A stretch of DNA of 64,000 nucleotides from Streptomyces populi (GCF_002911015.1 NZ_KZ626859.1:38124-102123), one strand, 5' to 3'; positions 35,022 to 45,259 are shown, counted from the stretch's first letter. The notes: a model not told the origin generated them from the sequence alone. Program-made: numbers and translations.

Positions 35022-37157
35022 TCACACTCCCAACTGCAGTCCGTCTCCCGCCTCCTCCACCATGGCGAGCCCGAGTCTGCTGACGCGTACGGAGAACGGG
35101 GCACCCGAGATCCGCAGGCCCGTCAGCACGATCTCTCCCAGGGGCGCGGCCCGGAACGGGCGCAGGGTCACGGTTCCCGCGGGCACGTCGGGGCGGATCC
35201 CGGCCAGGGAGCAGAGCAGCAGCACCCCGGCCGCGGCAGAGGTGGCCGCGGGACGGGAGGCGGCCGGATGGGGAAGCGGGGCGCCTCCCCGCGTGCGCCG
35301 CTCCCCCGCGTACATCTCGGGCAGTCTGCCGCCGAAGGACCCGGCAGCCGCCAGTACCCCCCGCAGCAGTGAGCCGGCCTCCTCCTCATGACCCGCGGCG
35401 GCGAGCCCCGTGACGGCGACGGCCGTCTCGTGGACGCGCACGGCCCCGCTGCGATGCCCGAACGGGTTGTACGCCGCCTCCTGCGCCCCGAGGCTGCGCA
35501 GCCCCCAGCCCGAGTCCATGGCCGGGCTGCCGAGCAACCGCGCGAGCTGTTCGGTCCGCGTCTTGTCGAGCAGACCGGGAGCCGTCCCGCCGGAATCCGC
35601 CAGGCCGGTGTCGAGAAGATGAGCGGCGCCCGAACCGAGCTGGGGCACGGGGCGCCCGTCCCTGGTCCGGGCGGCGGCCGGTCGGCCACCGGACGGGTCC
35701 TCGATCCAGAAGTCGTCGCAGAACGCCGTCCGCAACGCCCGGGCCCACTGCCGCAGCCCCGCACCACCGGCCCGGCCGTGCGCGTCGAGCAGATCGGCGC
35801 CGAGCAGCGCCGCGCGATGCGCGTGTGCCTGCGTCTCGCAGCGGAGCGGTCCGCCCGGCTGCGGGTCGGGCAGATACGTGCTGTCGCCGACCGTGGTCCG
35901 CAGCCAGTCCAGGCACCGCTCTGCCGCGGGCAGCAGTTCCTCCACCTCCTGCTCGGCCAGCCCCCAGCGCCGGGCCTCCGCGAGCAGCACGGGGAAGAGC
36001 AGTGTCGCCTCGGTCGCCGTGCAGCCCGGCGGCAGGTGTGGCCCGCTGTCCCGCAGCGGCCCCGGAATCAGACCGGAACGCGGTCCCGGACCGGCGAGCT
36101 GTGCACGGGCGAGGGTGCGCAGCGTGCCCACCGCGAGACGCGTGCCAAGCGGCAGGGCCATCCGGGCCGCCGCCAGTGCCTCGGCCGGCGCCAGCCCGCA
36201 GCGCCAGGGGGCTCCCGCCGCGAGGTGCGTGTCGGCCGGATACCGGGGGTCGCGCAGCAGCAGGGCCCGAAGGTCATCGACGCAGACGCGCAGGAGCGCT
36301 TCGGCACCGGGCTCGTCGCTCACCGCCCTGGCCTCGGCGAACGGGCCCGCCGCGCCGCGGCCCACCGTTCTGACCGGCCCCGGGCCGTCCGGTCCGACGC
36401 GCAGTTCCACGGTGAGGGTGCCGCCCGGTGGCAGTTCGAGTTCCCAGCGCAGCAAGCCGGCCGAGGCAAGGGCGTCGGTGGGCGGCGGGTCGGCGGTGAC
36501 GGTCACGTGGCCCGTCGGGCAGGACCAGCGCAGACCGGCCGTGTGGACGCTGGCGGGCAGCTCCGGCCCGGCCCGGCCCGAGGCGACGTCGCCCAGTTCC
36601 GCGAGATCCGTCCCGAGGGCGATCTCGACGGGCAGGCGCAGGGCCCGAGGGGCCGAGCTGTGCAGGGTGATCCGCTCGACGCCGTCCGCATGGCGGGTTC
36701 TTTCGACGACCACGTCCGGGTCCGGGCCGGCGTCGGGGGAAGCGCGCAGCGTACCCACGAAGCGGGCCCGGTCGGCCGCGAGCATCCGGGCCTGCATCGC
36801 GAGCGGTTCCCGGCCCGCGACCCGGACCCGGCAGCGGGACAGGATCCGCCGGCCCGCCGTGTAGAAGCCCCCCAGCCCGCGGCCGGTCAGCTGACCTTCC
36901 TCCGTCGAGATCACCAGGCCGGGAAGAGCGACGCAGATCAGGGTGGTGTGCACGGGCGGCAGGTCCGCCGGTCGGCCCGGCACGGGAAAGGGTGCCCGGG
37001 GAACGACGGGACCGCGCCCCGCCGGGAGGAAGGGCGCACCGGCGTCGCGGCCCGCTCGTGGGGCCGCCGGAGCACCCCCGCGTCCGGCGGGCCGAGCGGG
37101 CTCGTGCCCGGGCGGACGGCCGCCGTCGGGTGCCGAGGACAGATGGGGCATGGGCAT
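35022..37157 (-). CDS. Glycogen debranching enzyme-like protein (amylo-alpha-1,6-glucosidase-type)
   Basis: A 711-residue protein. The first 70 residues are Pro/Gly/Ala/Arg-rich and probably disordered. Residues about 75-260 match the debranching N-terminal domain (GRGLGGFYTAGRRILSRCRVRV and the conserved GVERITLHS). The rest has the six-hairpin (alpha/alpha) catalytic-like fold of amylo-alpha-1,6-glucosidases, with GSGAAHLLDTGLADSG and SLGAQEAAYNPFGHRSGAVRVHETA. It may remove branch glucose from glycogen or trehalose-related glucans. I could not confirm both catalytic acids. The ATG at 37157 has a GGAGG site. A longer open frame upstream runs into DUF4192 and is not coding. Confidence 0.78.
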   Translation of the reverse strand: MPMPHLSSAPDGGRPPGHEPARPAGRGGAPAAPRAGRDAGAPFLPAGRGPVVPRAPFPVPGRPADLPPVHTTLICVALPGLVISTEEGQLTGRGLGGFYTAGRRILSRCRVRVAGREPLAMQARMLAADRARFVGTLRASPDAGPDPDVVVERTRHADGVERITLHSSAPRALRLPVEIALGTDLAELGDVASGRAGPELPASVHTAGLRWSCPTGHVTVTADPPPTDALASAGLLRWELELPPGGTLTVELRVGPDGPGPVRTVGRGAAGPFAEARAVSDEPGAEALLRVCVDDLRALLLRDPRYPADTHLAAGAPWRCGLAPAEALAAARMALPLGTRLAVGTLRTLARAQLAGPGPRSGLIPGPLRDSGPHLPPGCTATEATLLFPVLLAEARRWGLAEQEVEELLPAAERCLDWLRTTVGDSTYLPDPQPGGPLRCETQAHAHRAALLGADLLDAHGRAGGAGLRQWARALRTAFCDDFWIEDPSGGRPAAARTRDGRPVPQLGSGAAHLLDTGLADSGGTAPGLLDKTRTEQLARLLGSPAMDSGWGLRSLGAQEAAYNPFGHRSGAVRVHETAVAVTGLAAAGHEEEAGSLLRGVLAAAGSFGGRLPEMYAGERRTRGGAPLPHPAASRPAATSAAAGVLLLCSLAGIRPDVPAGTVTLRPFRAAPLGEIVLTGLRISGAPFSVRVSRLGLAMVEEAGDGLQLGV

Positions 37158-37537
37158 GGGGTGGCTTCCTCCGCGCTCGGCGCGCCTGGAGCGCGCTCGG
37201 CTCCTGATGGGGGCTCCGCGGGGTCGCGGGCTTTGCGGCGGCGCAATCCGGCCACGGATTCCACCACTCAGGTGAACGGGACAGCCTTGCCCGGGGTCAC
37301 GCGTTTGCCGCCGGAAGCCGACCGAACGGTGGTGGGGCGGCCCGCCGGTTCCACGGGCACCGGACGAACGGTGGCCGACGGCACGGAAGGCGACGTGGCC
37401 GGAAAACACGCTGCCCGACAGCGGAAGGAACGGGGCGCGGCCCGCCCGCGGGGCGCCGGGAATCCCGCCCGGCTCCGGCCTAATGGTCCGACCTGCCTTC
37501 GTTACGGATTCGGCCCGCTGTACCGTGCCCCGCCCGC
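37158..37537. other. Intergenic region downstream of DUF4192
   Basis: A 380-bp stretch with no gene I can support. It is GC-rich, with short hairpins around 37430-37455. It must hold the debranching-like gene promoter and the DUF4192 terminator. Confidence 0.4.
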
Positions 37538-39247
37538 TCACCCGTTCTCCCCGGCGCCGTGCCGCTCGCCGTCGCCCCATCCACGCAACCGGCCGCCCGC
37601 CCGGTCCGCCGCCCGCCGCGGCCGGTCCTTGACCGACGAGGCGTCGCCCGCCGGTCGGCGCCCCTGGGCATCCGCCGTCCCGGGGCCGCGTCGCCCCGGC
37701 CGGCCGGCGCCGTTGGCGGTCGTCCGGGGCCTGCGGCGGCGACGAGCGGCAACTGCCGGGGGTGGGGTGTCCGGCGCGCGGGAACCGGACGCCGGACCGG
37801 CCGTCTCGGGCCGCGTGCCGGAGCCCGTCGGCCGGCCCGCGTCGGCCGACCCGCTGCCCGCACGCTCCGCGCGCAGGCAGCGCCGGACGGACTCCGGATC
37901 CAGGCCCTCGTTGCACGCCTGGTGGAGAAGACGGGCGAACAGATAGTCGGGGTCGGCGCCGAGCGCCATGGCGAGCGCTTCCCGTGCCTCCAGTTCGTCG
38001 CCCATGGACCAGGCGACCCACCCCGCGAGGGTGAGGGGCGCCGCCGCGTGCTCGTGGTAGGGGCCGACGCAGCGACGGGCGAGTGCTCGCCACAGGCGCA
38101 GCGCCGGGGCTGCCTCGTCACCCTCCATCCACTGCGCGGCACGGTCACGGGTCGTACGGTCCTGCAGGCCGAGAATCAGCGTGGCGGCCTCGTCGTTCTC
38201 CAGGAGTCCGTCGTCGCGCAGGTCCGACGGGCGTGTGCCCGACACGGGAAAAGACGCCGCGAACCGGTCCCTGAGCCGCCGGGCCAGCGCGAGGGCCTCC
38301 TCGGCCACCCCGGCCCGGCTGTCCTCCTCCAGGATCCTCGGCACGAGGGCCATGCTGGCCGTGTCGAGCGCCGCCTCCTGGCCCGGCACGGCGGCGGACT
38401 CCCGGGGAAGGAGCCTGGCTGTCAGGTCCTTCAGGGACCCGCGCACCTGAAGGCCGGCGTACGTCGCGGCGGCGGCGAGGACGGACGTACCCGGCAGCCC
38501 CATCGACGTGCCTTCCACCGGACAGCACCCCTGGCCCGGGCAGGTGTACGACCAGAAACGACCGTCGGAGATGCAGAGGGCCTCGACCACCGGAACGTCG
38601 AGGCGTCCGCAGGCCGTCCGCAGCAACTGCGCGAGCGGGCGCAGGCGTTCCATCACCTCCCTCCCCGATTCACCGCTCCCGGGTTCCTGGCACAGGTACG
38701 CCACCATGCTCTCGGGGCGGGCGCCTCGGCGCTCGCTCCCTTTCACCAGCCCCTGCGCGAGCTGGTCGGAGGCGGACGGCCAGTCCTCCGCGTGGGCCGG
38801 GATTCCGAGGCGGGCCCGGCCGCCGAACCGGCCCCGTCGCTCCCGGTCGTGCAGGGCCACCAGCACGATGCTGTCGTCGGGGCGGTACCCGAGGAGATAG
38901 GGCAGCGCATCGGCCAGCTCCGCCGGGGTACGGAGAGTCACCTGATGCTCCCCGTCCGGAAGACCGACGACGCCCGCACAGCGGTCGTCGCGGCCGTGGC
39001 GCAGCCCGCCGAGAACGGCCGTACCGCCGGGGACCTCCGGGACGGTCGGCACCGGCCGGTCCCGGCTCTCGTGTCCGGCCCCGCCGTCCGGGCCCCACCC
39101 GTCGCCGGCCCGGCCGCCCGGACCGCTCCGGCCGCCGTGGTCGCCTTCGCCACCGGATCGGTCGCTCCCCTGGCCCCAGCCGCGTCCATCGACCGGGCGG
39201 GTGTTCTCGTCGCCGGACGTGCCGGTCGCTTCGTCGTGATTCGTCAT
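37538..39247 (-). CDS. DUF4192-family protein
   Basis: A 569-residue protein of unknown function. Residues 1-85 are Gly/Asp-rich, low complexity. The DUF4192 core (about 95-430) has [28 protein letters not shown] and the cysteine cluster [16 protein letters not shown]. The C-terminal ~90 residues are Arg/Pro/Gly-rich. No transmembrane helix or catalytic motif is evident. It diverges from recQ across a short region with two DnaA boxes. The family is widespread in actinobacteria; its role is not known to me. Confidence 0.82.
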   Translation of the reverse strand: MTNHDEATGTSGDENTRPVDGRGWGQGSDRSGGEGDHGGRSGPGGRAGDGWGPDGGAGHESRDRPVPTVPEVPGGTAVLGGLRHGRDDRCAGVVGLPDGEHQVTLRTPAELADALPYLLGYRPDDSIVLVALHDRERRGRFGGRARLGIPAHAEDWPSASDQLAQGLVKGSERRGARPESMVAYLCQEPGSGESGREVMERLRPLAQLLRTACGRLDVPVVEALCISDGRFWSYTCPGQGCCPVEGTSMGLPGTSVLAAAATYAGLQVRGSLKDLTARLLPRESAAVPGQEAALDTASMALVPRILEEDSRAGVAEEALALARRLRDRFAASFPVSGTRPSDLRDDGLLENDEAATLILGLQDRTTRDRAAQWMEGDEAAPALRLWRALARRCVGPYHEHAAAPLTLAGWVAWSMGDELEAREALAMALGADPDYLFARLLHQACNEGLDPESVRRCLRAERAGSGSADAGRPTGSGTRPETAGPASGSRAPDTPPPAVAARRRRRPRTTANGAGRPGRRGPGTADAQGRRPAGDASSVKDRPRRAADRAGGRLRGWGDGERHGAGENG

Positions 39248-39287
39248 GCGGTGACCATCTCGCGGATCACGAAATTCCGGTTGAGCC

Positions 39288-39296
39288 TGTGGATAA
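39288..39296 (-). promoter_or_regulatory. Perfect DnaA box (TTATCCACA)
   Basis: TTATCCACA on the minus strand matches the E. coli R1 box exactly. It faces a second box 24 bp away in the DUF4192/recQ divergent promoter. Confidence 0.65.
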
Positions 39297-39320
39297 CAGT
39301 CCCCATGATCACGACAGAAG

Positions 39321-39329
39321 TTGTCCACA
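39321..39329 (+). promoter_or_regulatory. Perfect DnaA box (TTGTCCACA)
   Basis: TTGTCCACA on the plus strand is the Streptomyces consensus DnaA box. With the box at 39288 it forms an inverted pair 51 bp before the recQ start. Confidence 0.7.
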
Positions 39330-39379
39330 GCTCGACGGCTCGTTCGCGCTGTGTCGGACCCATCCGGTTGCATGGAGCC

Positions 39380-41584
39380 ATGACCAACGAAGACCCGCGA
39401 CCCACAGTCCCCGACAACACGTACGACGACGCCCGAGAAGACCTCCGGGCCACGGCCGACGCCGTCCTGGCCCGCCTGGTCGGCGCGCGGGCGGGCGAGG
39501 CACGGCTGCGCGAGGACCAGTGGCGCGCCATCGAGGCACTGGTGGCCGACAAGCGCAGAGCGCTGGTCGTGCAGCGCACCGGCTGGGGCAAGTCCGCGGT
39601 GTACTTCGTCGCGACCGCGCTGCTGCGCGAGGCGGGCGCCGGGCCCACGGTGATCGTCTCACCGCTCCTGGCGCTGATGCGCAACCAGGTGGAGGCGGCG
39701 GCCCGCGCCGGAATCCGCGCCCGGACGATCAACTCCTCCAACACGGAGGACTGGGAGACCATCCAGGCCGAGGTGGCGGCGAGCGAGGTCGACGTCCTCC
39801 TGGTGAGTCCGGAAAGACTGAACAATCCCGACTTCCGTGACCAGGTGCTGCCCAAGCTGGCCGCGGCCACCGGCCTGCTGGTGGTCGACGAGGCGCACTG
39901 CATCTCCGACTGGGGCCACGATTTCCGGCCGGACTACCGACGCCTGCGCACCATGCTCGCCGACCTCCCGCCCGACACCCCGGTGCTGGCCACCACCGCG
40001 ACGGCCAACGCGCGCGTGACGGCCGACGTGGCCGAGCAACTGGGCACCGGCGTGAGCACCGACGCCCTGGTCCTGCGCGGTCCCCTGGACCGGGAGAGCC
40101 TGAGCCTCGGCGTGCTGCGGCTGCCGGACGCCGCGCACCGCATGGCCTGGCTGGCCGAGCACCTGAACGACCTTCCGGGCTCGGGGATCGTCTACACGCT
40201 CACCGTGGCCGCGGCCGAGGAGGTCACCGCGTTCCTGCGCCAGAGCGGGTACACCGTGGCGTCGTACACGGGGAAGACCGAGAACGCCGACCGCCAGCAG
40301 GCCGAGGAGGACCTGCTCGCCAATCGCGTCAAGGCCCTGATCGCCACGTCGGCGCTGGGCATGGGCTTCGACAAGCCCGACCTGGGTTTCGTGGTGCACC
40401 TGGGTTCCCCCTCCTCCCCGATCGCCTACTACCAGCAGGTGGGACGCGCGGGCCGTGGTGTGGAGCACGCGGAGGTCCTGCTCCTGCCGGGCAAGGAGGA
40501 CCAGGCGATCTGGGAGTACTTCGCCTCGATCGCCTTCCCGCCGGAGGAGCAGGTGCGCCGCACGCTGGACGTGCTGGCCCGGGCCGAGCGCCCCCTCTCC
40601 CTGCCCGCGCTGGAACCGCTGGTGGAACTGCGCAGGTCCCGCCTGGAGACCATGCTCAAGGTGCTCGACGTGGACGGGGCCGTGCACCGGGTCAAGGGGG
40701 GCTGGATCTCCACGGGCACGTCCTGGACGTACGACACCGAGCGCTACGCCTGGGTCACCAAGCAGCGGGCGGCGGAGCAGCAGGCGATGCGGGACTACGT
40801 GTCGACGACCGGCTGCCGCATGGAGTTCCTGCGGTGGCAGCTGGACGACGAGGGCGCGGCGCCGTGCGGGCGCTGCGACAACTGCGCCGGCGGACGATTC
40901 CAGGCATCCGTGTCCGCCGCCGCGCTGGACGCGGCGAACGGCGAGCTGGACCGCGCGGGCGTCGAGGTCGAGCCCCGGAAGATGTGGCCGACCGGGCTGG
41001 CCGCGGTCGGCGTCGAACTGAAAGGCCGCATCCCGGCCGGTGAACAGGCGGCTCCCGGGCGCGCCCTGGGGCGGCTCTCGGACATCGGCTGGGGCAACCG
41101 ACTGCGGCCGATGCTCGCCCCGCAGGCTCCGGACGGGCCTGTTCCTGACGATGTCGCCCAGGCCGTGGTCGGCGTCCTGGCCGACTGGGCGAGGGGCCCC
41201 GGCGGCTGGGCGTCGGGGCAGCCCGACGCGCAGCCGCGTCCCGTGGGCGTGGTGACCATCGCCTCGCGCTCACGGCCGCAGCTGATCCACTCGCTCGGCA
41301 CGCGGATCGCGGAGATCGGCCGGCTGCCACTGCTGGGATCCGTGGAGTACGTCGGCGAGGCGGCCCCGGTCTCCCGGAGCAACAGCGCACAGCGGCTGAA
41401 GGCGCTGGACGGAGCCCTGACCGTGCCGTCACGGCTGGCCGACGCCCTGAAGGACGCGGGGGGTCCGGTCCTGCTGGTGGACGACGCCACGGAGACGGGC
41501 TGGACGCTGGCGGTGGCGTCGCGGATGCTTCGCAGAGCGGGCGCTCAGGCTGTATTGCCGCTGGTCCTCGCCGTACAAGCGTGA
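39380..41584 (+). CDS. recQ: RecQ-family helicase with C-terminal phosphoribosyltransferase-like domain
   Basis: A 734-residue 3'-5' DNA helicase of the RecQ family. The N-terminal lobe has the P-loop [12 protein letters not shown] and the DEAH box [22 protein letters not shown]. Lobe 2 has [17 protein letters not shown] and [12 protein letters not shown] zinc-type cysteine set follows ([10 protein letters not shown]). After a linker, the last ~160 residues end with [22 protein letters not shown], the PRPP-binding signature of phosphoribosyltransferases (ComF-like). Other RecQ proteins have HRDC there instead. The ATG at 39380 has GGAG nearly touching it, an odd spacing. Role: repair of stalled forks or recombination, with an unknown contribution from the tail. 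Confidence 0.88.
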   Translation: MTNEDPRPTVPDNTYDDAREDLRATADAVLARLVGARAGEARLREDQWRAIEALVADKRRALVVQRTGWGKSAVYFVATALLREAGAGPTVIVSPLLALMRNQVEAAARAGIRARTINSSNTEDWETIQAEVAASEVDVLLVSPERLNNPDFRDQVLPKLAAATGLLVVDEAHCISDWGHDFRPDYRRLRTMLADLPPDTPVLATTATANARVTADVAEQLGTGVSTDALVLRGPLDRESLSLGVLRLPDAAHRMAWLAEHLNDLPGSGIVYTLTVAAAEEVTAFLRQSGYTVASYTGKTENADRQQAEEDLLANRVKALIATSALGMGFDKPDLGFVVHLGSPSSPIAYYQQVGRAGRGVEHAEVLLLPGKEDQAIWEYFASIAFPPEEQVRRTLDVLARAERPLSLPALEPLVELRRSRLETMLKVLDVDGAVHRVKGGWISTGTSWTYDTERYAWVTKQRAAEQQAMRDYVSTTGCRMEFLRWQLDDEGAAPCGRCDNCAGGRFQASVSAAALDAANGELDRAGVEVEPRKMWPTGLAAVGVELKGRIPAGEQAAPGRALGRLSDIGWGNRLRPMLAPQAPDGPVPDDVAQAVVGVLADWARGPGGWASGQPDAQPRPVGVVTIASRSRPQLIHSLGTRIAEIGRLPLLGSVEYVGEAAPVSRSNSAQRLKALDGALTVPSRLADALKDAGGPVLLVDDATETGWTLAVASRMLRRAGAQAVLPLVLAVQA

Positions 41585-41808
41585 CTCGCGTGTCGCGATT
41601 CGAAACACCGGGCAGGTATATAGGACTCTAATCATCCGAAAAAGGTCTGCGGCTCCGATTGCTCGTTGCCGCAACCCAGTTCGACAGGAAGAATTGAGGT
41701 CCGCTCCCCGCACGGTTTGCCCGTGGTCCGGTAGGGCTCTGCTGCGGCGTGCCATTCCCCCAAGTCCGACCCCGCCCACCGTATGGGCACGTAGCCGAAG
41801 GGAGGACC

Positions 41809-42441
41809 GTGACCTTCGGATTCGCTCCGTCCTCGGCGGCAACCATGTCGACGTCTCCCGACCTGTCCGCCGCTTCCACCACTCCACTGACCCGCATGCT
41901 GGAACCCGCCGAATGGGCCTCGGCCGGGATTCCGCTTCTGCGCGATCCCCGTGAGGTCGTGAGCGGCCTTCACGCCCGGCACCGGCCCAGACCGTCGACG
42001 GCGGTCGTCGCGGTGCTCGACCAGGACGAACGGCTGATGGCGAGCGCCTCCTTCACGCGGCGTTCGGCACCGGCCGACGGCTGGATGTTCCGCAACGCGC
42101 TGCTCGCGCAGCTGCGCCGGGTCATCCCGCACGACCTGCGGCGCCGTACTCCCGCGCGCACGGCCGTACTGCTGTACTGCCGGGACGGCGACGCGCGCTG
42201 GACGGAGGAGGACGGGGCCTGGATGTGGGGGCTGCGGGACGCCTGCACGCTCCACGGGCTGCGGTGCGGCGCGTACATCACACTGACACGTGACGGCTGG
42301 CAGGTTCTCGGCGAGGGCCGCGGCGGACGCCGCCCCAACTCGGAGTCGGCGCCGGAGTTCTACGTGGGCGAGGTAATGCCGCCCCTGCCCCGCACCGGAG
42401 GCGTCGCGTCCGAGGTGATGCGCAGGGCGGCCGCCCGCTAG
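41809..42441 (+). CDS. Conserved hypothetical protein downstream of recQ
   Basis: A 210-residue protein I cannot assign. It has GLHARHRPRPSTAVVAVLDQDERLMASASF, then ALLAQLRRVIPHDLRRRTPARTAVLLYCRDGDARWTEEDGAWMWGLRDACTLHGLRCGAYITLTRDGWQVLGEGRGGRR: an alpha/beta domain followed by a basic C-terminus. The shape resembles small nucleotide- or DNA-related enzymes, but no catalytic motif stands out. The GTG at 41809 has a GGAGG site. It follows recQ by 224 bp of lower-GC sequence, so it likely has its own promoter. The position next to recQ, rnhB and DUF4192 suggests a DNA-metabolism neighbourhood. Confidence 0.72.
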   Translation: MTFGFAPSSAATMSTSPDLSAASTTPLTRMLEPAEWASAGIPLLRDPREVVSGLHARHRPRPSTAVVAVLDQDERLMASASFTRRSAPADGWMFRNALLAQLRRVIPHDLRRRTPARTAVLLYCRDGDARWTEEDGAWMWGLRDACTLHGLRCGAYITLTRDGWQVLGEGRGGRRPNSESAPEFYVGEVMPPLPRTGGVASEVMRRAAAR

Positions 42442-42463
42442 AGGCGGGCACGTAACGGGCGGT

Positions 42464-42487
42464 GGCCCGCCCGGGGGAAGGCGGGCC
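42464..42487 (+). terminator. Terminator of the hypothetical gene after recQ
   Basis: GGCCCGCC / GGCGGGCC with an 8-base loop, 22 bp after the stop. Confidence 0.65.
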
Positions 42488-42840
42488 GCACACGTCCGGG
42501 CCTGGTCCACGCCGGGACCGTACAGCTCGAGCACGGGTGTGCCGCGGACACGCGGCTCAGGTCCGGGACCGCGCCGAAGAGGACGCGCACCGGGCAACGG
42601 GCCGCGCATCGGGCGAATGCGCGCATGCCGTGCGAAGCACCCGCGCCGGCACAGACGGCGGACCCGTGAGGCGGGCACGGGGGACGGCCGGTCCCCGCCT
42701 CGCGACACCCCCCAGGAGGCCGGAAGGTCCGCAGGCGGAAGCGGGCGCGGCAGGGCCGCCTCGCACCGCACGAACGAGCGACGGATCATCCGTCGCGCGG
42801 TCGTGAACGCACGCGGGCACGCGGAACCGACCGCCGTGCA

Positions 42841-42900
42841 GGTGCCGCCGTGGCGGCACCCCCGGCGTCCCGCCGGGCGCATTCCGGACCGGGTCCGGAA
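42841..42900 (-). terminator. Hairpin cluster after the minus-strand hypothetical gene
   Basis: A perfect 9-1-9 palindrome (42882-42900) and a GGTGCCGCC/GGCGGCACC hairpin (42841-42860) lie just downstream of the stop at 42906. Confidence 0.55.
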
Positions 42901-42905
42901 CGCGC

Positions 42906-43532
42906 TCAGACGCCCGCGGCCAGGACCGAGTTGATCTGCTGCGGGTCGCCGCAGACGATCAGCAGGGCACCGGCCCGGCCGAGGGCCAGGGGCAGGGCGG
43001 CCGCGGCGGCCTCGCCGGAACCACCGTTGACCGCGACCACGACCACGGGACGGGAGGCGGCCCGGCGCACGGCAGCGGCGTCGGTGTAGAAGACGTCGTC
43101 ACCGGCGTCGTGCTGCGCCCAGTAGGCGGCCTCGCCGAAGGAGAGTTCGTGCGCGGCCCACGGGTGCGGATCGCCGGTGGTGACCACCAGCACCTCACCG
43201 GGAGCGCGGCCCGACTCCAGCAGCAGGTCGACGGCTTCCTCCGCGGCGTCCAGCGCGCCGTCGGCCGAGGCCGGGACGAGCTGGATCTGCGGGGTGACGG
43301 CCGCGGGCGCGGCCGGCTTGGCGGACGGCCCCGGCGTGGCCACGACCGGCTCGCGCGGGGTGCGTTGGGCCGGCATCGGCCGGACAGGACCCGGACGGCC
43401 GGGACGCGGCGGAGCTGCGGGACGGGGACCGGGTACGGGGCGGGGGGTCGGCGCGGTGCGGCCACTGGCCGGGGTAACGCGGGGACCCTGGGCACTCTCG
43501 TGAATCTGAGGCTCCTCGGGAATGAGAGGCAT
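42906..43532 (-). CDS. Conserved hypothetical protein, helicase-C-like
   Basis: A 208-residue protein. The first ~85 residues are Pro/Arg/Ala-rich and likely disordered. The rest (about 95-205) has AAEEAVDLLLESGRAPGEVLVVTTGDPHPWAAHELSFGEAAYW and RRAASRPVVVVAVNGGSGEAAAAALPLALGRAGALLIVCGDPQQINSVL, which resembles the C-terminal RecA-like lobe of superfamily-1 helicases without a nucleotide-binding N-lobe. It is therefore probably not a free-standing helicase. It is the gene just downstream of rnhB, 68 bp after it. Confidence 0.7.
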   Translation of the reverse strand: MPLIPEEPQIHESAQGPRVTPASGRTAPTPRPVPGPRPAAPPRPGRPGPVRPMPAQRTPREPVVATPGPSAKPAAPAAVTPQIQLVPASADGALDAAEEAVDLLLESGRAPGEVLVVTTGDPHPWAAHELSFGEAAYWAQHDAGDDVFYTDAAAVRRAASRPVVVVAVNGGSGEAAAAALPLALGRAGALLIVCGDPQQINSVLAAGV

Positions 43533-43600
43533 GAGCTGATATCTATCAAACGCCGGTGCGACTCGCCCCGGCGGGTGGCACATGAGTGCGAACGGAGTCG

Positions 43601-44302
43601 TCAGAAATCGAAGCCGAGCTGGCCTTCGATCTCCGGAACGTTTCCGTCCGCCCCGTTGCGGGCCTTCTTGAGGTGCCGCCACTGGGGCAGCGCATCAAGA
43701 TACGCCCACGACAACCGGTGGTACGGGGTGGGTCCCCGCTCCTCCAGCGCGGCTTTGTGGACCGGTGACGGATACCCGGCGTTGGCCGCAAAGCCGAAGT
43801 CTGCATGGCCGACACCCAGTTCGGCCATCATTTTGTCGCGCCGCACCTTGGCGATCACCGAGGCCGCAGCGACGGCGATGCAGGACCGGTCGCCCTTGAT
43901 CACCGTACGGACCTGCCAGGGGTCGCCGAGATAGTCGTGCTTCCCGTCGAGGATGACCGCGTCGGGACGGACCGGCAAGGCTTCCAGGGCGCGCACGGCC
44001 GCGAGGCGCAGCGCGGCCGTCATTCCCAGCCGGTCGATCTCCTCCGGGGAGGCGTGCCCGAGGGCGTACGCCGTCACCCATTCCTCCAACTCCACGGCGA
44101 GCGCGGTCCGGCGCCTGACGGTCAGGAGCTTGGAGTCGGTGAGCCCTTCGGGCGGGCGGCGCAGGCCGGTGACGGCGGCACAGACGGTGACGGGGCCGGC
44201 CCAGGCACCGCGCCCCACCTCGTCGACACCGGCAATGACCTTCGCTCCGGTCGTGGCGCGGAGGGAGCGCTCGACGGTGTGGGTGGGGGGTTCGTACGGC
44301 AT
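43601..44302 (-). CDS. rnhB: Ribonuclease HII
   Basis: A 233-residue enzyme that removes RNA from RNA-DNA hybrids and single ribonucleotides from DNA. The first catalytic acids are in [12 protein letters not shown] (residues about 25-36). Further acids are in [10 protein letters not shown] and the region of [12 protein letters not shown]. Length and motifs are normal for bacterial RNase HII. The ATG at 44302 gives [14 protein letters not shown]. It precedes the helicase-C-like gene in the same direction. Confidence 0.94.
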   Translation of the reverse strand: MPYEPPTHTVERSLRATTGAKVIAGVDEVGRGAWAGPVTVCAAVTGLRRPPEGLTDSKLLTVRRRTALAVELEEWVTAYALGHASPEEIDRLGMTAALRLAAVRALEALPVRPDAVILDGKHDYLGDPWQVRTVIKGDRSCIAVAAASVIAKVRRDKMMAELGVGHADFGFAANAGYPSPVHKAALEERGPTPYHRLSWAYLDALPQWRHLKKARNGADGNVPEIEGQLGFDF

Positions 44303-44448
44303 GGCGCCCTCAGAGTACGCCGCCCGGAGCCTCTCGCGACACCCAGGTTCCCCGAGCCGCCGGAAAGCCCTCCCCGAGCCGACCGGCCGGCTCGCGCACG
44401 CGGGCCGGCCGATCCCCGCGGGCCTGTCGACCGCACCGCGCAGGCCGG

Positions 44449-45072
44449 TCAGCCGACGCGTACGCCCAGGAGCGGAACCATCATCTGGTCGATCATCTCC
44501 TGGAGATCCAGATCGCTCCATTCGCTCGCGCACACCTTGGACCGGTACATCATCATCGCCGGGACGGCGTCGAAGACGTACGAGTTCGCGGCGTCAGGGC
44601 GCACCTCACCCCGCTCGATACCACGCTGAACGACCTCGCGGAGCAGATGCAGCGTGGGTTCGACGACCCCGCCGAGGATGACCTGATTGAAACGTTCGGC
44701 CTGCTTCGCGTCGCATTCGTGAAGCACCGAGCGGAGCGCGATCCCGGGCCGCGAGAACATCGCCTCACGGACACGCCGGCACACCCCCAGCAGGTCCTCC
44801 CGGACACTGCCGAGGTCGGGAGCCCGGGTCAGGTCCGGCAGTCCGGCCCGGAGCGCGTCCGCGACCAGGTCCGCCTTCGAGGACCAGCGGCGGTAGACCG
44901 CCGCCTTGCCGGTCCGGGCACCCGCGGCCACCCCCTCCATGGTGAGGCCGTTCCAGCCGACCGCGCCGAGCTGTTCCAGCGCGGCTTCCAGGATCGCGCG
45001 CTCGAGCACGGCACCGCGCCGGCGCGAGGAGGGCGCCTGAGCGGGGGCGGCCGTCCAACGCGAAGTAACCAT
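44449..45072 (-). CDS. TetR-family transcriptional regulator of the adjacent MFS pump
   Basis: A 207-residue TetR regulator. The HTH (about residues 25-70) reads [39 protein letters not shown]. The C-terminal ligand domain is helical (about 85-200), with [23 protein letters not shown] typical of the subfamily. It diverges from a DHA2-type efflux gene across 187 bp that contains two large palindromes with the same half-site, its evident operators. The ligand is presumably one of the pump's substrates. Confidence 0.9.
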   Translation of the reverse strand: MVTSRWTAAPAQAPSSRRRGAVLERAILEAALEQLGAVGWNGLTMEGVAAGARTGKAAVYRRWSSKADLVADALRAGLPDLTRAPDLGSVREDLLGVCRRVREAMFSRPGIALRSVLHECDAKQAERFNQVILGGVVEPTLHLLREVVQRGIERGEVRPDAANSYVFDAVPAMMMYRSKVCASEWSDLDLQEMIDQMMVPLLGVRVG

Positions 45073-45166
45073 CAGAGTGTCTCCGTCGTGCTGAGGAGCG
45101 GAATTCGGGGAGATCCGGACTTTCGTGCGGAGCTGGCGATCGGACCGACGCCATCGGACGGCGACT

Positions 45167-45190
45167 TCAGTGAACGCTTGCGTTCACTGA
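45167..45190. promoter_or_regulatory. TetR operator 1
   Basis: Palindrome with 11-bp arms (TCAGTGAACGC / GCGTTCACTGA) and a 2-base centre, between tetR and the MFS gene. It shares the AGTGAACGC half-site with the second copy 48 bp away. Confidence 0.85.
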
Positions 45191-45216
45191 CGGGGAGTCA
45201 CTACCGTTGACGCGGA

Positions 45217-45236
45217 AGTGAACGCGAGCGTTCACT
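45217..45236. promoter_or_regulatory. TetR operator 2
   Basis: AGTGAACGCGAGCGTTCACT is a 9-2-9 inverted repeat, same half-site as operator 1, 24 bp before the MFS start. Confidence 0.85.
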
Positions 45237-45259
45237 AACACACTTGTGGGGGAAGCATA

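Larger units (their letters stand above)
42442..42905. other. Convergent intergenic region with two terminator candidates
   Basis: A 464-bp stretch between converging genes. It holds a hairpin for the plus-strand gene (42464-42487) and hairpins for the minus-strand gene (42841-42900). No frame inside has a credible start or product. Confidence 0.5.

Noticed and set aside
37158..38093. Upstream extension of the debranching-enzyme-like gene
   Set aside because: It overlaps DUF4192 on the same strand, has Arg/Pro/Gly-rich composition, and a strong GGAGG site marks the start at 37157.
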